Part shown: positions 8,013 through 16,974 of the stretch, one piece after another
Layout: each line of letters starts with the position of its first letter
How positions within the stretch are numbered: the first letter of the stretch is position 1
Assembly: GCF_046292825.1 (NCBI RefSeq)
Contig: NZ_JBKBQG010000009.1
Coordinates: 45,648 to 109,647 of the forward strand
Direction: 5' to 3'
DNA: 64,000 nt
Source: Salinarimonas sp046292825
Lineage (GTDB): Bacteria > Pseudomonadota > Alphaproteobacteria > Rhizobiales > Beijerinckiaceae
Made by a program: the position numbers and the translations under genes
Notes under the pieces: generated by a model
Databases searched by the model: none
Told to the model about the DNA's origin: nothing
What the model saw: only the letters and a program-made list of their open reading frames with translations

Positions 8013-9154
8013 GGCCATGGCGGGTCTCGTGGATCGAGCGAGACCCGTCCGCGGCGGCGCAGGTAGAAGGCGTAGGGCTCGGGCAGGACGCCGTCGGCAT
8101 CCTCGACCCCGAGCGCCTGGGCGGCGTGGAAGGGCCAGTTCGGATCGGCCATCAGCTCGCGCCCGAGCGCGATCAGGTCCGCCTCGCCGGCCTCCAGGAT
8201 CGCCTCTGCCTGGTGCGGGTCGACGATGAGGCCCACCGCCATCGTGGCGACGTCCGCTCCGCGGCGCACGCCCCCCGCGAGTGGGACCTGATGGCCCGGC
8301 GCGGGTTTCGACCCCGCTCCCGCGAGCGCCACGCCGGTGAGGATGCCGCCGGAGGAGCAGTCGATCACGTCGACGCCCTTGGCCTTCAGCGCGCGGGCGA
8401 GCGCGATCGTGTCGTCGAGCGTGATGCCGCCCTCCGTGCCGTCGACCGCGCTCGCGCGGTAGAAGACGGGCTTGTCCGCCGGCCAGACGGAGCGGACGAT
8501 CTCCGTGATCTCCAGGACGAACCGCATCCGCCCCTCGAGATCGCCGCCATAGGCGTCCTCGCGGCGATTCGAGAGCGGCGAGAAGAAGGTGTGCAGGAGA
8601 TAGCCGTGCGCGCCGTGGATCTCGACGAAGTCGAGCCCGGCCGCGAGCGCGCGCCGCGTCGCGTCGGCGAATCCCTCGCGCACGCGCTCGAAATCGGCCG
8701 CCTCCATCGCCCGAGGCGCCGGCCAATCGGGGCGGTGGGGGAGGGCGGAGGGGGCGATCGTCTCCCAGGCCGGCTCCGGCCCGCCGGGCTCGAGCGGCCC
8801 CGCGCCGTCCCAGGGGCGTGCGGTCGAGGCCTTGCGGCCCGCATGCCCGATCTGGACGCCGCAGGCCGCGCCGAAGCGCCGGTAGAGCGCGGCGATCGCG
8901 CGCATGCCGGGGATGTGCGCGTCGTCGTAGAGCCCGGTGCAGCCCGGCGTGATCCGACCGTCGCGGGTGACGCCCGTCGCCTCGATCACGCACGCGCCGA
9001 CGCCGCCGAGCGCGAAGCGCCCGTGATGGGCCATGTGCCAGTCCTGGATCGCGCCCTCGACGGCCTGGTACTGGCACATCGGCGAGACGACGATCCGGTT
9101 CTTGAAGCGCACGCCCCTCAGGTCGAGGGGCGTGAAGAGGATGGGGCCCGTCAT
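8000..9154 (-). CDS. NADH:flavin oxidoreductase, Old Yellow Enzyme family (YqjM/XenA-like)
   Basis: A 384-residue FMN TIM-barrel enzyme. Landmarks are SPMCQYQ near residue 25 (the Cys of the YqjM/XenA class that tunes the flavin), HHGRFALGG, QIGHAGRK, the substrate-binding EIHGAHGYLLHTFFSP pair of histidines, and SNRREDAYGGDLEGRMRF. Members reduce activated C=C bonds or act as dienoyl-CoA or amine dehydrogenases. The start ATG overlaps the stop of the upstream lyase gene (ATGA), so the two are translationally coupled in one operon behind operator C. It probably reduces an unsaturated intermediate of the pathway. Confidence 0.9.
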   Translation of the reverse strand: MTGPILFTPLDLRGVRFKNRIVVSPMCQYQAVEGAIQDWHMAHHGRFALGGVGACVIEATGVTRDGRITPGCTGLYDDAHIPGMRAIAALYRRFGAACGVQIGHAGRKASTARPWDGAGPLEPGGPEPAWETIAPSALPHRPDWPAPRAMEAADFERVREGFADATRRALAAGLDFVEIHGAHGYLLHTFFSPLSNRREDAYGGDLEGRMRFVLEITEIVRSVWPADKPVFYRASAVDGTEGGITLDDTIALARALKAKGVDVIDCSSGGILTGVALAGAGSKPAPGHQVPLAGGVRRGADVATMAVGLIVDPHQAEAILEAGEADLIALGRELMADPNWPFHAAQALGVEDADGVLPEPYAFYLRRRGRVSLDPRDPPWPQRT

Positions 9155-10098
9155 TCGGCGGCCATCCGACCGTCGAGCTCGGTCATCAGCGCGTCGATCT
9201 CGCCGATGATCGCCATGATCTTCGACAGGCGCGCGCGGCCCTCCTCGCCCAGCGCGGCGAATTGCGTGAGGGGCGGGCGCACGTCGCCGACCGGGCAGCC
9301 GACGGCGCCGGCGAGCGCCTTCGAATAGCACTGATGGCCGTAGGTGGGGTGGCCCTCGGCGATGATGTGATCGAGCTTGGTGATCAGCCTCTGGATGCGC
9401 TGAGCGTCCTCGATCCGCCCCTCGACCAGGAAGTCCCAGATCCGGTGCGAGGCGCGCGGGATGTAATTGCCGTAGGGGTTCACGTAACCCACTGCGCCGA
9501 GCTTGAAGCTCTCGACGATCCGCTCGCCGGCGAAGACGTTCATCACCCCTTGCGTCTCCTCGACGATGTCGTAGACGCGCGCCACGTCCATGCTCGCTTC
9601 CTTGATGTAGCGGATCTGCGAGAAGGCGCGGGTCAGGCGCCCGACGAGCTTCGCCGACATGTCGACATTGGAGGTCACCGGATTGTTGTAGAGCATGATC
9701 GGCAGGCCGACGCGCTCGCAGATCGCGGCGTAATAGCCGAAGATCTCGTCCTCGGTGGGGGTGTAGTAATAGGGCGGGATGATCATCAGGCCGTCGGCGC
9801 CGAGCTCCTCCGCCTCGCGCGAATAGCGCACGGCGTTGGGCGTGTAGGCGTTCATCGTGCCGACGAGGACGTCCATGCGCCCGGCGACGTGCTCGACCGT
9901 GGTGGCGACGAGCGCGCGCCGCTCTTCGTCGGTGATCGTCAGGAACTCGCCCGTCGTGCCGAGCACGATGATGCCAGGCACCCCCTGGGCGATCTGCCAA
10001 TCGAGGAAGCGCTTCTGCGCCTCGAGATCGACGGCGCTCCCGTCGGCTGTGAACGGCGTCACCGAAACGGTATAGCTGCCGCGGAACTCTCTGCTCAT
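9151..10098 (-). CDS. Dihydrodipicolinate synthase/N-acetylneuraminate lyase family protein (1)
   Basis: A 315-residue class I aldolase-type TIM barrel. GTTGEF at 47-52, Tyr137 (LYNNP) and Schiff-base Lys166 (RYIKEAS) are conserved. The family includes DapA, NanA, KDG dehydratase and the hydroxyproline-pathway deaminase; the specificity loop does not settle which. The start is chosen from AGGAG 8 bases upstream. First gene of a two-gene operon with the Old Yellow Enzyme, read away from the flavoprotein at 10283 with operator C between. A retro-aldol or deaminating step that releases pyruvate or an alpha-keto acid is the natural expectation. Confidence 0.88.
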   Translation of the reverse strand: MSREFRGSYTVSVTPFTADGSAVDLEAQKRFLDWQIAQGVPGIIVLGTTGEFLTITDEERRALVATTVEHVAGRMDVLVGTMNAYTPNAVRYSREAEELGADGLMIIPPYYYTPTEDEIFGYYAAICERVGLPIMLYNNPVTSNVDMSAKLVGRLTRAFSQIRYIKEASMDVARVYDIVEETQGVMNVFAGERIVESFKLGAVGYVNPYGNYIPRASHRIWDFLVEGRIEDAQRIQRLITKLDHIIAEGHPTYGHQCYSKALAGAVGCPVGDVRPPLTQFAALGEEGRARLSKIMAIIGEIDALMTELDGRMAAE

Positions 10099-10223
10099 GA
10101 CCTGCTCCTGGTGGGGTATTCGGATCGCCTGCGCGCAAGGGGCCGCGCCCGCCTCCCTTGCAAGGCGAGCAACGTCGGGATCGGCACTCTCGATGGGCGA
10201 TGAGGACCTGATTTGCGAACACT

Positions 10224-10240
10224 TGTTACCATACCGCACA
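10224..10240. promoter_or_regulatory. Operator C between divergent lyase and amine-oxidase genes
   Basis: TGTTACCATACCGCACA is the weakest of the eight sites (left arm TGTTACC) but keeps both TGT/ACA ends and the spacing. It lies 42 bases before the GTG at 10283 and 125 before the divergent lyase start. Confidence 0.55.
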
Positions 10241-10282
10241 GAATGGTGTAAAGCGCGGAGCAGGATCGGGAGGAGATCGCGC

Positions 10283-11425
10283 GTGATCGATGTGGTGGTC
10301 GTCGGGGGTGGTCTCGCCGGTGCGGCGAGCGCCTATTACCTCGCCAAGGAAGGCGTCGCGGTCGTGCTCCTCGAGCGCGGAGATCTCAACACGCAGGCCT
10401 CGGGCTCGAATGCGGGCTCGATCCACGCGCAGATCCCGCACGAACCCTTCGTCACCAAAGGTGAGGATTGGGCGCGGACCTTCGCGCCGACGATCCCCAT
10501 CATGATGGAGGGCATCCGGCTGTGGCGGGAGGTCGAGGCCGAGCTCGGAATCGACCTGGAGGTCGCCACGCCCGGCGGTCTCCTCGTGGCGGCGAGCGAG
10601 GCGCAGATGCGCGAGGTCGTCGCCAAGGCGCGGATCGAGCGCGAGCAGGGACTTCCCGTCGAGATCCTCTCGCGGGCCGACCTGCACGCGCTCGCGCCCT
10701 ACGTCGCGGACGACCTCGTCGGCGGGGCGCTGTGCCCGATCGAGGGCAAGGCCAACCCGCTCGCGGCGGTGCCGGCCTTCGCCCGTGCGGCCGAGCGCCT
10801 CGGCGCGCGCATCGAGCGCTTCACGAGCGTGCGTGCGATCTCCCGCGAGGGCGGCTCTTTCGTCGTGGAGACGAGCCGCGGGCGCGTCCATGCCCGGCGG
10901 ATCGTGAACGCGGCCGGCGCCGATGCGGCGGCGGTCGCGCGCATGGTCGGCGTCGCGCTGCCGCTCGAGGCGCATCCGATCCAGGTCACCGTCAGCGAGC
11001 CGGTGGCGCCGATCGTGCGGCACCTCCTCTATTTCGCCGGCGGCAAGCTGACCCTCAAGCAGACGCCCGTCGGCTCGCTGCTGATCGGCGGCGGCTGGCC
11101 GTCGCGGCTCGATCAGGAAAGCGGCCTTCTGTCGCCGGACCCCGCCTCCCTCGGCGCCAATCTCGCGCTCGCCTGCCGCGTGGTGCCGGGCGTCGCGGGG
11201 GCCCGCGTGGTCCGCACCTGGCCCGCCCTCGTCAACGGCACGGACGATTGGCGCCCGATCCTCGGAGAGCCGCCGGGCGTGCCCGGCTTCTTCATGGCGA
11301 TCTTTCCCTGGATGGGGTTCACCGCCGGGCCGATCGCGGCGCGCCTCGTCGCCGACCTCGTGGTCGGACGCCGCCCCGCGATCGACATCGCGGCCTTCGC
11401 TCCGGGTTCCTCGCGCGCGGCGTGA
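10283..11425 (+). CDS. FAD-dependent D-amino-acid/opine-type oxidoreductase (DadA/HcnC-like) (1)
   Basis: A 380-residue DAO-fold protein with the FAD motif VVVGGGLAGAASAYYLA at 5-21, an SGSNAGSIHAQ loop, and the late FAD contact FFMAIFPWMGFTAGP. It resembles HcnC, opine oxidase subunit B and glycine/sarcosine oxidases, which oxidise secondary amines at the carbon next to nitrogen. The GTG start is chosen because GGGAGGAG precedes it and no ATG does. About 40% of its motifs are shared with the second copy at 23903. Either could be the beta subunit for the flavoprotein at 3480. Divergent from the lyase operon across operator C. Confidence 0.87.
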   Translation: MIDVVVVGGGLAGAASAYYLAKEGVAVVLLERGDLNTQASGSNAGSIHAQIPHEPFVTKGEDWARTFAPTIPIMMEGIRLWREVEAELGIDLEVATPGGLLVAASEAQMREVVAKARIEREQGLPVEILSRADLHALAPYVADDLVGGALCPIEGKANPLAAVPAFARAAERLGARIERFTSVRAISREGGSFVVETSRGRVHARRIVNAAGADAAAVARMVGVALPLEAHPIQVTVSEPVAPIVRHLLYFAGGKLTLKQTPVGSLLIGGGWPSRLDQESGLLSPDPASLGANLALACRVVPGVAGARVVRTWPALVNGTDDWRPILGEPPGVPGFFMAIFPWMGFTAGPIAARLVADLVVGRRPAIDIAAFAPGSSRAA

Positions 11426-11452
11426 GGCTCCCGGAGCGGACCAGTCTACCGA

Positions 11453-12436
11453 TTACCGCTGCCGGCCGGCCTCGATGATCTCGAGGAGCTCGCGCGCCTC
11501 CGGCACGTCGGCGAGGATCACGTCCCAGGAGGGGCGCGCCGCCTCCGCGAACGGGGCGAGATCCGGCTCGATCACCGTCACGCCGCGCTCGCGCACGATC
11601 TCGAGGCCCTTGCGGTTGAGCTCGAGATGGGCCTCGATGCCGTGGGCGATCGCCTCGTCGGCGGCGGTCTGGACGATCTCCTGGAGATCCTCCGGCAGCC
11701 CGTCGAAGAACGATTTCGCCAGCACGAAGACCGTGGTCGACTGGTGGGCCTTGGTGAGCGAGTAGTACTCGACCACCTCGACGAAGCGGTCGGCGACGAT
11801 CGAATCTGGGGAGATCTCGAGGGCGTCGACGACGTTGTTCTGCAGCGCCATGAACACCTCGCCATAGGCCATCGGCGTCGGCTGCGCGCCCATCACCCGA
11901 TAAGCCTCGACGAAGCCGGGGGTCGGCAGGACGCGGATCTTGAGGCCCTGCAGGTCCTCCACCGTCTCGACCGGGCGGCGCGAGGCGACCGAGCGCTCGA
12001 AGATCGCGCCCCAGCCGAGCCCGTGCATGCCGAATTCGTGCAGGAAGTCGAGCATCTCGCGCCCGGTCTCGCCCTGGAGGACCTCGTAGGCCTCCTCCGA
12101 GCCGGTCCACAGGTAGGGCAGCGACAGGACGCGGAAGGCGGGCACCACCGTCTCCAGCGACGAGCCGCCGACGAAGCCGCCGGTGAGGACGCCCGTGCGG
12201 AACGATTGGATCGCCCGGGTCTCGTTGCCGGCCTGCGCGCAGCACTGGACCTCGACCGCGATGCGCCCGTTGGAGCGCTCCTCGACGAGCTCGCCGAAGC
12301 GGGTGAGGATGATCTGGTAGGCGCTCTGCTCGCTGAGCACGTGGGCGAGCGTCATCTGGTGCTCTTGCGCGCCGGCCGGCGCCGCCACGAGGGCGGCGGC
12401 GAAGGCGCCGGCGAGGATGTTGCGGGTGAGCTGCAT
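11453..12436 (-). CDS. dctP: TRAP transporter substrate-binding protein DctP
   Basis: A 327-residue periplasmic solute receptor. Residues 1-23 are a Sec signal peptide (hydrophobic LAGAFAAALVAAPAGAQ core). The mature part has the DctP-family landmarks LAHVLSEQSAYQ, NGRIAVEV, SFRTGVLTGG, GLKIRVLPTPGFVEAYRVMGAQPTPMAYGEVFMALQNNVVDALE. The last segment holds the usual Arg that pairs with a ligand carboxylate, so an organic-acid or amino-acid-like substrate is expected. GGAGGA lies before the start. Last gene of the dctQ-dctM-dctP operon behind operator D; it sits 27 bases after dctM. Confidence 0.92.
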   Translation of the reverse strand: MQLTRNILAGAFAAALVAAPAGAQEHQMTLAHVLSEQSAYQIILTRFGELVEERSNGRIAVEVQCCAQAGNETRAIQSFRTGVLTGGFVGGSSLETVVPAFRVLSLPYLWTGSEEAYEVLQGETGREMLDFLHEFGMHGLGWGAIFERSVASRRPVETVEDLQGLKIRVLPTPGFVEAYRVMGAQPTPMAYGEVFMALQNNVVDALEISPDSIVADRFVEVVEYYSLTKAHQSTTVFVLAKSFFDGLPEDLQEIVQTAADEAIAHGIEAHLELNRKGLEIVRERGVTVIEPDLAPFAEAARPSWDVILADVPEARELLEIIEAGRQR

Positions 12437-12462
12437 CGTGTCCTCCGGAGGTTTTCGTTGTG

Positions 12463-13734
12463 TCAGCGCAGCAATGCCAGCGAGAGCGCCGGCACGTAGG
12501 AGATGACCATCAGGTTGAGCACCAGGACGGCCAGGAACACCGCGAGCGGGCGGATCAGCTCTTCCATGCCGATCTTCGCGATACCGCAGGCGATGAACAG
12601 GTTCACGCCCACCGGTGGGGTCACCATGCCGATGGCGAGATTGACGATCATGATCAGCCCGAAATGCACCGGGTCGATGCCGTAGGCGACCGCGATCGGG
12701 GCGAGGATCGGCGCGAGGATGATGATCGCCGCGAAGGTCTCCATGAACATGCCCACGACGAGCAGGAACAGGTTCACGAGGAGCAGGAAGACGAGCGGGT
12801 TGTCGGAGACGCTCGTGAGCATCGCGGCGATGGTCTGGGGCGCGCGCAGGATGTTGAGCGAGAAGGCGAACATCGCCGCGAAGGCCACGATCACCATCAC
12901 CACGGCGGAGGTGATCGCCGCCTTGGCGAAGATCGACGGCAGGTCGACGATCGCGATCTGGCGATAGACGACGACGCCGAGCAGGAGCGCGTAGGCGACG
13001 GCGACGACGGCCGCTTCCGTCGCGGTGAAGATGCCGCCGAAGATGCCGCCGAGGATGATCACCGGCATCAGGAGCGACAGGAACGCGCGCCGGAAGGCGC
13101 GGGCGACGTCCGGCACGTAGCGCGTCAGCTCGAAAGGCGTGCGCTGGCCGTAGCCCTTCGCCCAGGCGGTGACGGTCGCCACCAGGATGAGCGAGCTGCC
13201 GATCAGGAGGCCCGGTATGATGCCGGCGACGAACAGATCGCCGATCGAGACGCCGGCGATGACGCCGTAGATCACCATCGGCACGGAGGGCGGCAGGATC
13301 ACGCCGAGCTCGCCCGACGAGGCCGTCGTCGCCGCGCTGAACGGGCGGGGATAGCGCTGGCGCTCCATCTCCGGGATGAGCATCGCGCCGATCGCGGCGG
13401 CGGTCGCCGCCGAGGAGCCGGAGATCGTCGCGAACATCATCGACGTGAGGACCACGGCGGCCGCGAGCCCGCCGGGGAGCCAGCTCACGAGCGCGACGGC
13501 GAAATGGACGAGCCGCTCCGCGATCCCGCCGAACTGCATCAGCCGACCGGCGAGCACGTAGAGCGGCAGCGCCATGAGCGCGAAGGAATCGAGGCTCTCG
13601 AAGACGACCTGCGGGATCGCGACGAGGGGGATGTTGCGGCCGTACAGCGTCGGCAGCGGCGCGATCCCGAGCGCGAGCGCGATCGGCACGCCGGCGGTGA
13701 ACAGGACGATGAGGAGCAGGAGGAGCGCGCCCAT
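12463..13734 (-). CDS. dctM: TRAP transporter large permease DctM
   Basis: A 423-residue integral membrane protein with about 12 hydrophobic segments and the DctM signatures FVLAGRLMQFGGIAERL (as YVLAGRLM), GSSAATAAAIGAMLIPEM, ILPPSVPMVIYGVIAGVSIGDLF and PPVGVNLF. It catalyses Na+-coupled uptake of the ligand delivered by DctP. It begins 3 bases after the stop of dctQ, indicating coupled translation. Confidence 0.94.
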   Translation of the reverse strand: MGALLLLLIVLFTAGVPIALALGIAPLPTLYGRNIPLVAIPQVVFESLDSFALMALPLYVLAGRLMQFGGIAERLVHFAVALVSWLPGGLAAAVVLTSMMFATISGSSAATAAAIGAMLIPEMERQRYPRPFSAATTASSGELGVILPPSVPMVIYGVIAGVSIGDLFVAGIIPGLLIGSSLILVATVTAWAKGYGQRTPFELTRYVPDVARAFRRAFLSLLMPVIILGGIFGGIFTATEAAVVAVAYALLLGVVVYRQIAIVDLPSIFAKAAITSAVVMVIVAFAAMFAFSLNILRAPQTIAAMLTSVSDNPLVFLLLVNLFLLVVGMFMETFAAIIILAPILAPIAVAYGIDPVHFGLIMIVNLAIGMVTPPVGVNLFIACGIAKIGMEELIRPLAVFLAVLVLNLMVISYVPALSLALLR

Positions 13735-13737
13735 GCC

Positions 13738-14265
13738 TCACGCCTCCGCGACGTCGTCGGCGGCGAACCGGATGTCGCGCCGCTCGACGAGGCTCTCGAG
13801 GACGAGGGCGAGCGAGTTGAGGATCATCAGGGAGGCGCCGACGGGCATCGCCCAATAGACGATGCTCTTGCGGATGTTCATCACCGGGCTCGTCTCGGTG
13901 CGGCCGAGTTCGACGAAGGGCAGGCCGACATGGACGAGGAGCGCGAAGAAGGCGATCGACAGGGCGATGGTGGCGTAGCGCACGGGAATTCCGATCCGGG
14001 CGGGCAGCGAGCGCACGACGAATTCGAGCGCGATCAGCTGCGCCCGTCGGCAGCCGATCGCCGCGCCGAGGAACACCATCCAGATCAGGCAATAGCGCGC
14101 GAGTTCTTCGGTCCAAGGCGCACTGATGTTCACGCCGAGGCTCGTCAGGACGAACCGGACGAGGACCTGATAGAACACCGCCGCGAACGTCGTCGCGAGC
14201 AATGCGCCCACCAGCACGGCGAGCGCGGCGTTGAGATGATCGACGGCACGCAGGATCGAGCGCAC
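13738..14265 (-). CDS. dctQ: TRAP transporter small permease DctQ
   Basis: A 175-residue membrane protein with four hydrophobic segments and the DctQ pattern VFYQVLVRF ... PWTEELARYCLIWMVFLGAAIGCRR. It forms the small half of the TRAP permease with DctM. The GTG start at 14265 follows a GAAAGGG ribosome site; no ATG is available. First gene of the operon, about 165 bases downstream of operator D. Confidence 0.9.
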   Translation of the reverse strand: MRSILRAVDHLNAALAVLVGALLATTFAAVFYQVLVRFVLTSLGVNISAPWTEELARYCLIWMVFLGAAIGCRRAQLIALEFVVRSLPARIGIPVRYATIALSIAFFALLVHVGLPFVELGRTETSPVMNIRKSIVYWAMPVGASLMILNSLALVLESLVERRDIRFAADDVAEA

Positions 14266-14570
14266 GCGCGCACCCTTTCTCCCCCGCACGCCGCTTTTCG
14301 AGCCGCGTCGGGCACGTTTGCTGCAGATTCGGCGCGGCACTCCGGACGAAGCCCGCAGAGGCCGCCTGATCGCGTCGTGCGATCCCGCGAATAGTTCCCG
14401 AAAGATAATTTGTGCGCAAGAGAGAAATTTGTTCGCTATGCGCACAAAATGCTCAGCAGCTCCGCCGGCCGTCGCTGGAGCTGCTCCGCTCGGGCCTCGC
14501 AGACTCGCCCCGCGCCGCGCCGCGTGCCAGTGACGCGCGCGCGAAAGCCCTGTGCGAGATTCCGCCCGAC
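14266..14570. other. Promoter region between the TRAP operon and the preceding operon
   Basis: About 300 bases with no credible gene. It contains operator D and, 19 bases to its left, a degraded second copy (14411-14427) in which only the left arm TGTGCGC is intact. The AT-rich stretch 14401-14450 is the likely leftward promoter for dctQMP. Confidence 0.5.
14430..14446. promoter_or_regulatory. Operator D upstream of the TRAP operon
   Basis: TGTTCGCTATGCGCACA, a close match to the shared consensus with one arm mismatch. It is almost identical to operator E read on the other strand. Confidence 0.7.
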
Positions 14571-15419
14571 TCAACGCCGGGTCGGCGGCGCCTCCCAACC
14601 GTTGCGCGCGAGGATGGCGTGGCTCTCCGCGAGATCGCCATCGGGGTCGACGCCGGGCTTCGTCGCATCGGTGATGATCTCGAGCACGGTCAGGCCGTCG
14701 TAGCCGATCTTCTTCAGCGCGGCGGCGGCGGGTCCCGGCTCGACGATGCCGGTGCCGAGACGGTCGTGCTTGAACTCCGCGTAGCCCGAATCGGAGATGT
14801 GGACGTTCTTGATCCGCGCACCGAGAAGCTCGATCGCGCCGACCACGTCCTCCTTGATGTAGGCGGAGTTGCAGACGTCGAAATTGATGCCGATCGACGG
14901 GTCGATCTCGTCGGCGACCGCGAGCATGTCCTCGGCGGTCGGCAGGAAGGTGAAGGGCACGTTCTCGAGGATGAGCTCGACGCCCGAGCCCTTCGCGAAG
15001 GCGACGAGCTCGCGCATGCCCTCGACGAACCATTGCCGCTGCCAGGCGTCCGGCGGGTTGATCAGCGAGTTCACCGGCCCGGGGATCGCGACGACGTAGG
15101 GGCAGCCGAGATCGGCCGCGAACGCGATCGCCTCCTTGTAGCGATCGAGCGTGTAGCGGCGCATCAAGGGGCAGACGGAATTCGGGTTGTTGTCGAGGAG
15201 CGGGTAGCAGAAGCTCGTCACCGACAGGCCGTTGTCGGAGAGCCAATCGCGCATGGCCCGCCGCTCGGCCATGCTCATCGTCGCCGGCCAGCAATGGGGC
15301 GGAAAGATCATCAGCTCGAAGGCGGTGTAACCCTGCGAGGCGAGGTGCTTCAGGGCGTCGAGCCCCGAATGCGAATAGAGGAACGGGAAGGTGGACGCGG
15401 CGACGCGAAGATCGGTCAT
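14571..15419 (-). CDS. Sugar phosphate isomerase/epimerase (xylose-isomerase-like TIM barrel)
   Basis: A 282-residue AP-endonuclease-2/IolE-type barrel. The metal-ligand segments are visible: LILENVPF (Glu), GINFDVCNS (Asp), NVHISDS (His) and LTVLEIITD (Glu). Members isomerise or epimerise sugars, keto-sugars and related hydroxy-ketones. It is the last gene of the long leftward operon that starts at the ABC receptor gene (23640) and follows SDR 4 after 13 bases. Substrate unknown. Confidence 0.88.
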   Translation of the reverse strand: MTDLRVAASTFPFLYSHSGLDALKHLASQGYTAFELMIFPPHCWPATMSMAERRAMRDWLSDNGLSVTSFCYPLLDNNPNSVCPLMRRYTLDRYKEAIAFAADLGCPYVVAIPGPVNSLINPPDAWQRQWFVEGMRELVAFAKGSGVELILENVPFTFLPTAEDMLAVADEIDPSIGINFDVCNSAYIKEDVVGAIELLGARIKNVHISDSGYAEFKHDRLGTGIVEPGPAAAALKKIGYDGLTVLEIITDATKPGVDPDGDLAESHAILARNGWEAPPTRR

Positions 15420-15432
15420 GACGGGTTCCTCC

Positions 15433-16164
15433 TCAATAGGACGCCTCGAGCCGCGTGTTGACCACGAGCTCGGAGATCGTTGCTGTGTCGGGAAGGCGCA
15501 TCAGGAGGCTCACCAATTCGGCGACGGTCTCCGGCGCGAGCCTGTTGCCGGCGGGCGTCGCGCCGGGAACGGAGGCGATCATCTGCGTCTCGATCGCGCC
15601 GGGGCACAGAGCCGTCACCCGCACCCCGTCTTCCCAGGACGCGAACTTGGTTGCGTGCGACAGCGCGACGAGCGCATGCTTCGACATCACGTAACCGAGC
15701 GAGGCGGTCGCATCGCGCACGCGCTTGCCGTCGGTCGACGCGATGTTGACGATCCGCCCGTGCCCGGCCGCACGCAGATGCGGCAGCGCGGCCTTGGTGA
15801 TGCGGTAGGGCGCCTTCACGTTGATCGCGAACAGCGCGTCGAGATCCGCCTCGCCGCCCTCCTCGAACGTCACCTTGCGGAAGATGCCCGCATTGTTGAC
15901 GAGCCCGTCGAGCCGTCCGTGGCGGGCGATCGTCGCGGCGATCCAGCTTCCGGCCGTCTCGGCGTCCTCCGCGTCGAAGCGGTGGACGCTCGCGCGCTCC
16001 GGATCGAATCCGAGCCGGCGCGCGGTCGCGTCCGGATCGCGCACGCCGAGCGAGAGCGTGTACCCGTCGGCGTGGAGCCGCTCGGCGATGGCGCGCCCGA
16101 GGCCGCGCGAGGCGCCGGAGATCGCGACGACGCGGCCGGCGACGGGAAGGACGGGCGCATCCAT
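15433..16164 (-). CDS. SDR-family NAD(P)-dependent oxidoreductase (4)
   Basis: A 243-residue classical SDR: SGASRGLG at 16-23, NNAG at 90-93 and catalytic Ser143, Tyr158 and Lys162 (YVMSK). It overlaps the upstream SDR 5 by one base (TGATG), so the two are translationally coupled, which suggests related or consecutive steps. Part of the ABC-receptor-to-isomerase operon. Confidence 0.87.
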   Translation of the reverse strand: MDAPVLPVAGRVVAISGASRGLGRAIAERLHADGYTLSLGVRDPDATARRLGFDPERASVHRFDAEDAETAGSWIAATIARHGRLDGLVNNAGIFRKVTFEEGGEADLDALFAINVKAPYRITKAALPHLRAAGHGRIVNIASTDGKRVRDATASLGYVMSKHALVALSHATKFASWEDGVRVTALCPGAIETQMIASVPGATPAGNRLAPETVAELVSLLMRLPDTATISELVVNTRLEASY

Positions 16165-16946
16165 CAGAACAGCCCCTGGTAGACGCCGCCGTCGTTAACG
16201 ATGTTCTGCGCCGTCAGGAAGCCCGCCTTGTCGCCGCACAGGAAGGCGACGAGATCGCCGCATTCCTCCGGTGCGGCGAAGCGGCCGGCCGGGCAGGTCC
16301 GCTTGCGGTCCTCGACGATCGCCTCGTAGGTCGTGTTGCCGCGCGCGGCATGGCCGTGGAGATTGGTGTGCAGCGCGTCGGTGTCGAACAGGCCCGGCGC
16401 GACCGAATTGATCGTCACGTTGTGCGGGATCAGCTCGCGCGCCATCGCCGCGATCGCGCCCGAGAGCGCGAGCCGCGCCGAATGGCTGTGGGCGAAGCCC
16501 ACCTGCGGGAACTTGATGAAGCTCACCGTGATCGAGACCACGCGGCCGAACCGACGCTCGCACATGCCGGGGGTCGTGCGCGCGATCAGGTCGATCATGG
16601 CGTGGAAATGCGCGTCCCACCACCAGAGCCAATCTTCCCGGCTCCAGGTGCGGAAATCGCCGGGCACCTGGCGGATGCCGGGATTGCAGACGAGGATGTC
16701 GGGCGCCGGGCAGCGCTCGATCAGCCGGTCGCGCGCGTCCTGCTCCGTCAGATCGCCGGCGACGAAATCCACCGCGACGCCGTGGGCGCGCGCGATCTCC
16801 TCGGCGGCGCGCGCGAGCGGCTCCTCGCGGCGGGCATTGAGCGTGAGGCTCACCCCCTCGCGCGCGAGCGATTCCGCGCAGGCCCGCCCGAGCCCCTGGC
16901 TCGCGGCGCAGACGATCGCATGACGTCCCCTGATCCCCAGATCCAT
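16164..16946 (-). CDS. Atypical SDR-fold protein lacking the YxxxK dyad
   Basis: A 260-residue Rossmann protein with a recognisable but altered SDR frame: ASQGLG cofactor loop at 15-20 and CNPG in place of NNAG at 87-90. The region that should read YxxxK is FAHSHSARLALSG, with Ser154 and Arg158 at the Tyr and Lys positions; Ser142 is kept. The C-terminal FLTAQNIVNDGGVYQGLF is normal. A known SDR branch with LSNxxR in place of the dyad exists, so this may be a functional, differently acting enzyme or a binding partner of SDR 4, with which it overlaps. Begins 28 bases after the second lyase gene. Confidence 0.82.
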   Translation of the reverse strand: MDLGIRGRHAIVCAASQGLGRACAESLAREGVSLTLNARREEPLARAAEEIARAHGVAVDFVAGDLTEQDARDRLIERCPAPDILVCNPGIRQVPGDFRTWSREDWLWWWDAHFHAMIDLIARTTPGMCERRFGRVVSITVSFIKFPQVGFAHSHSARLALSGAIAAMARELIPHNVTINSVAPGLFDTDALHTNLHGHAARGNTTYEAIVEDRKRTCPAGRFAAPEECGDLVAFLCGDKAGFLTAQNIVNDGGVYQGLF

Positions 16947-16974
16947 GGTTCTCGCCCTTCTTGTTCTCGCACGC

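Noticed and set aside
12460..14394. Rightward open frame of 644 codons over the TRAP genes
   Set aside because: Antisense to dctM and dctQ, extreme Asp/Arg/His/Glu content and no ribosome site; a compositional shadow.
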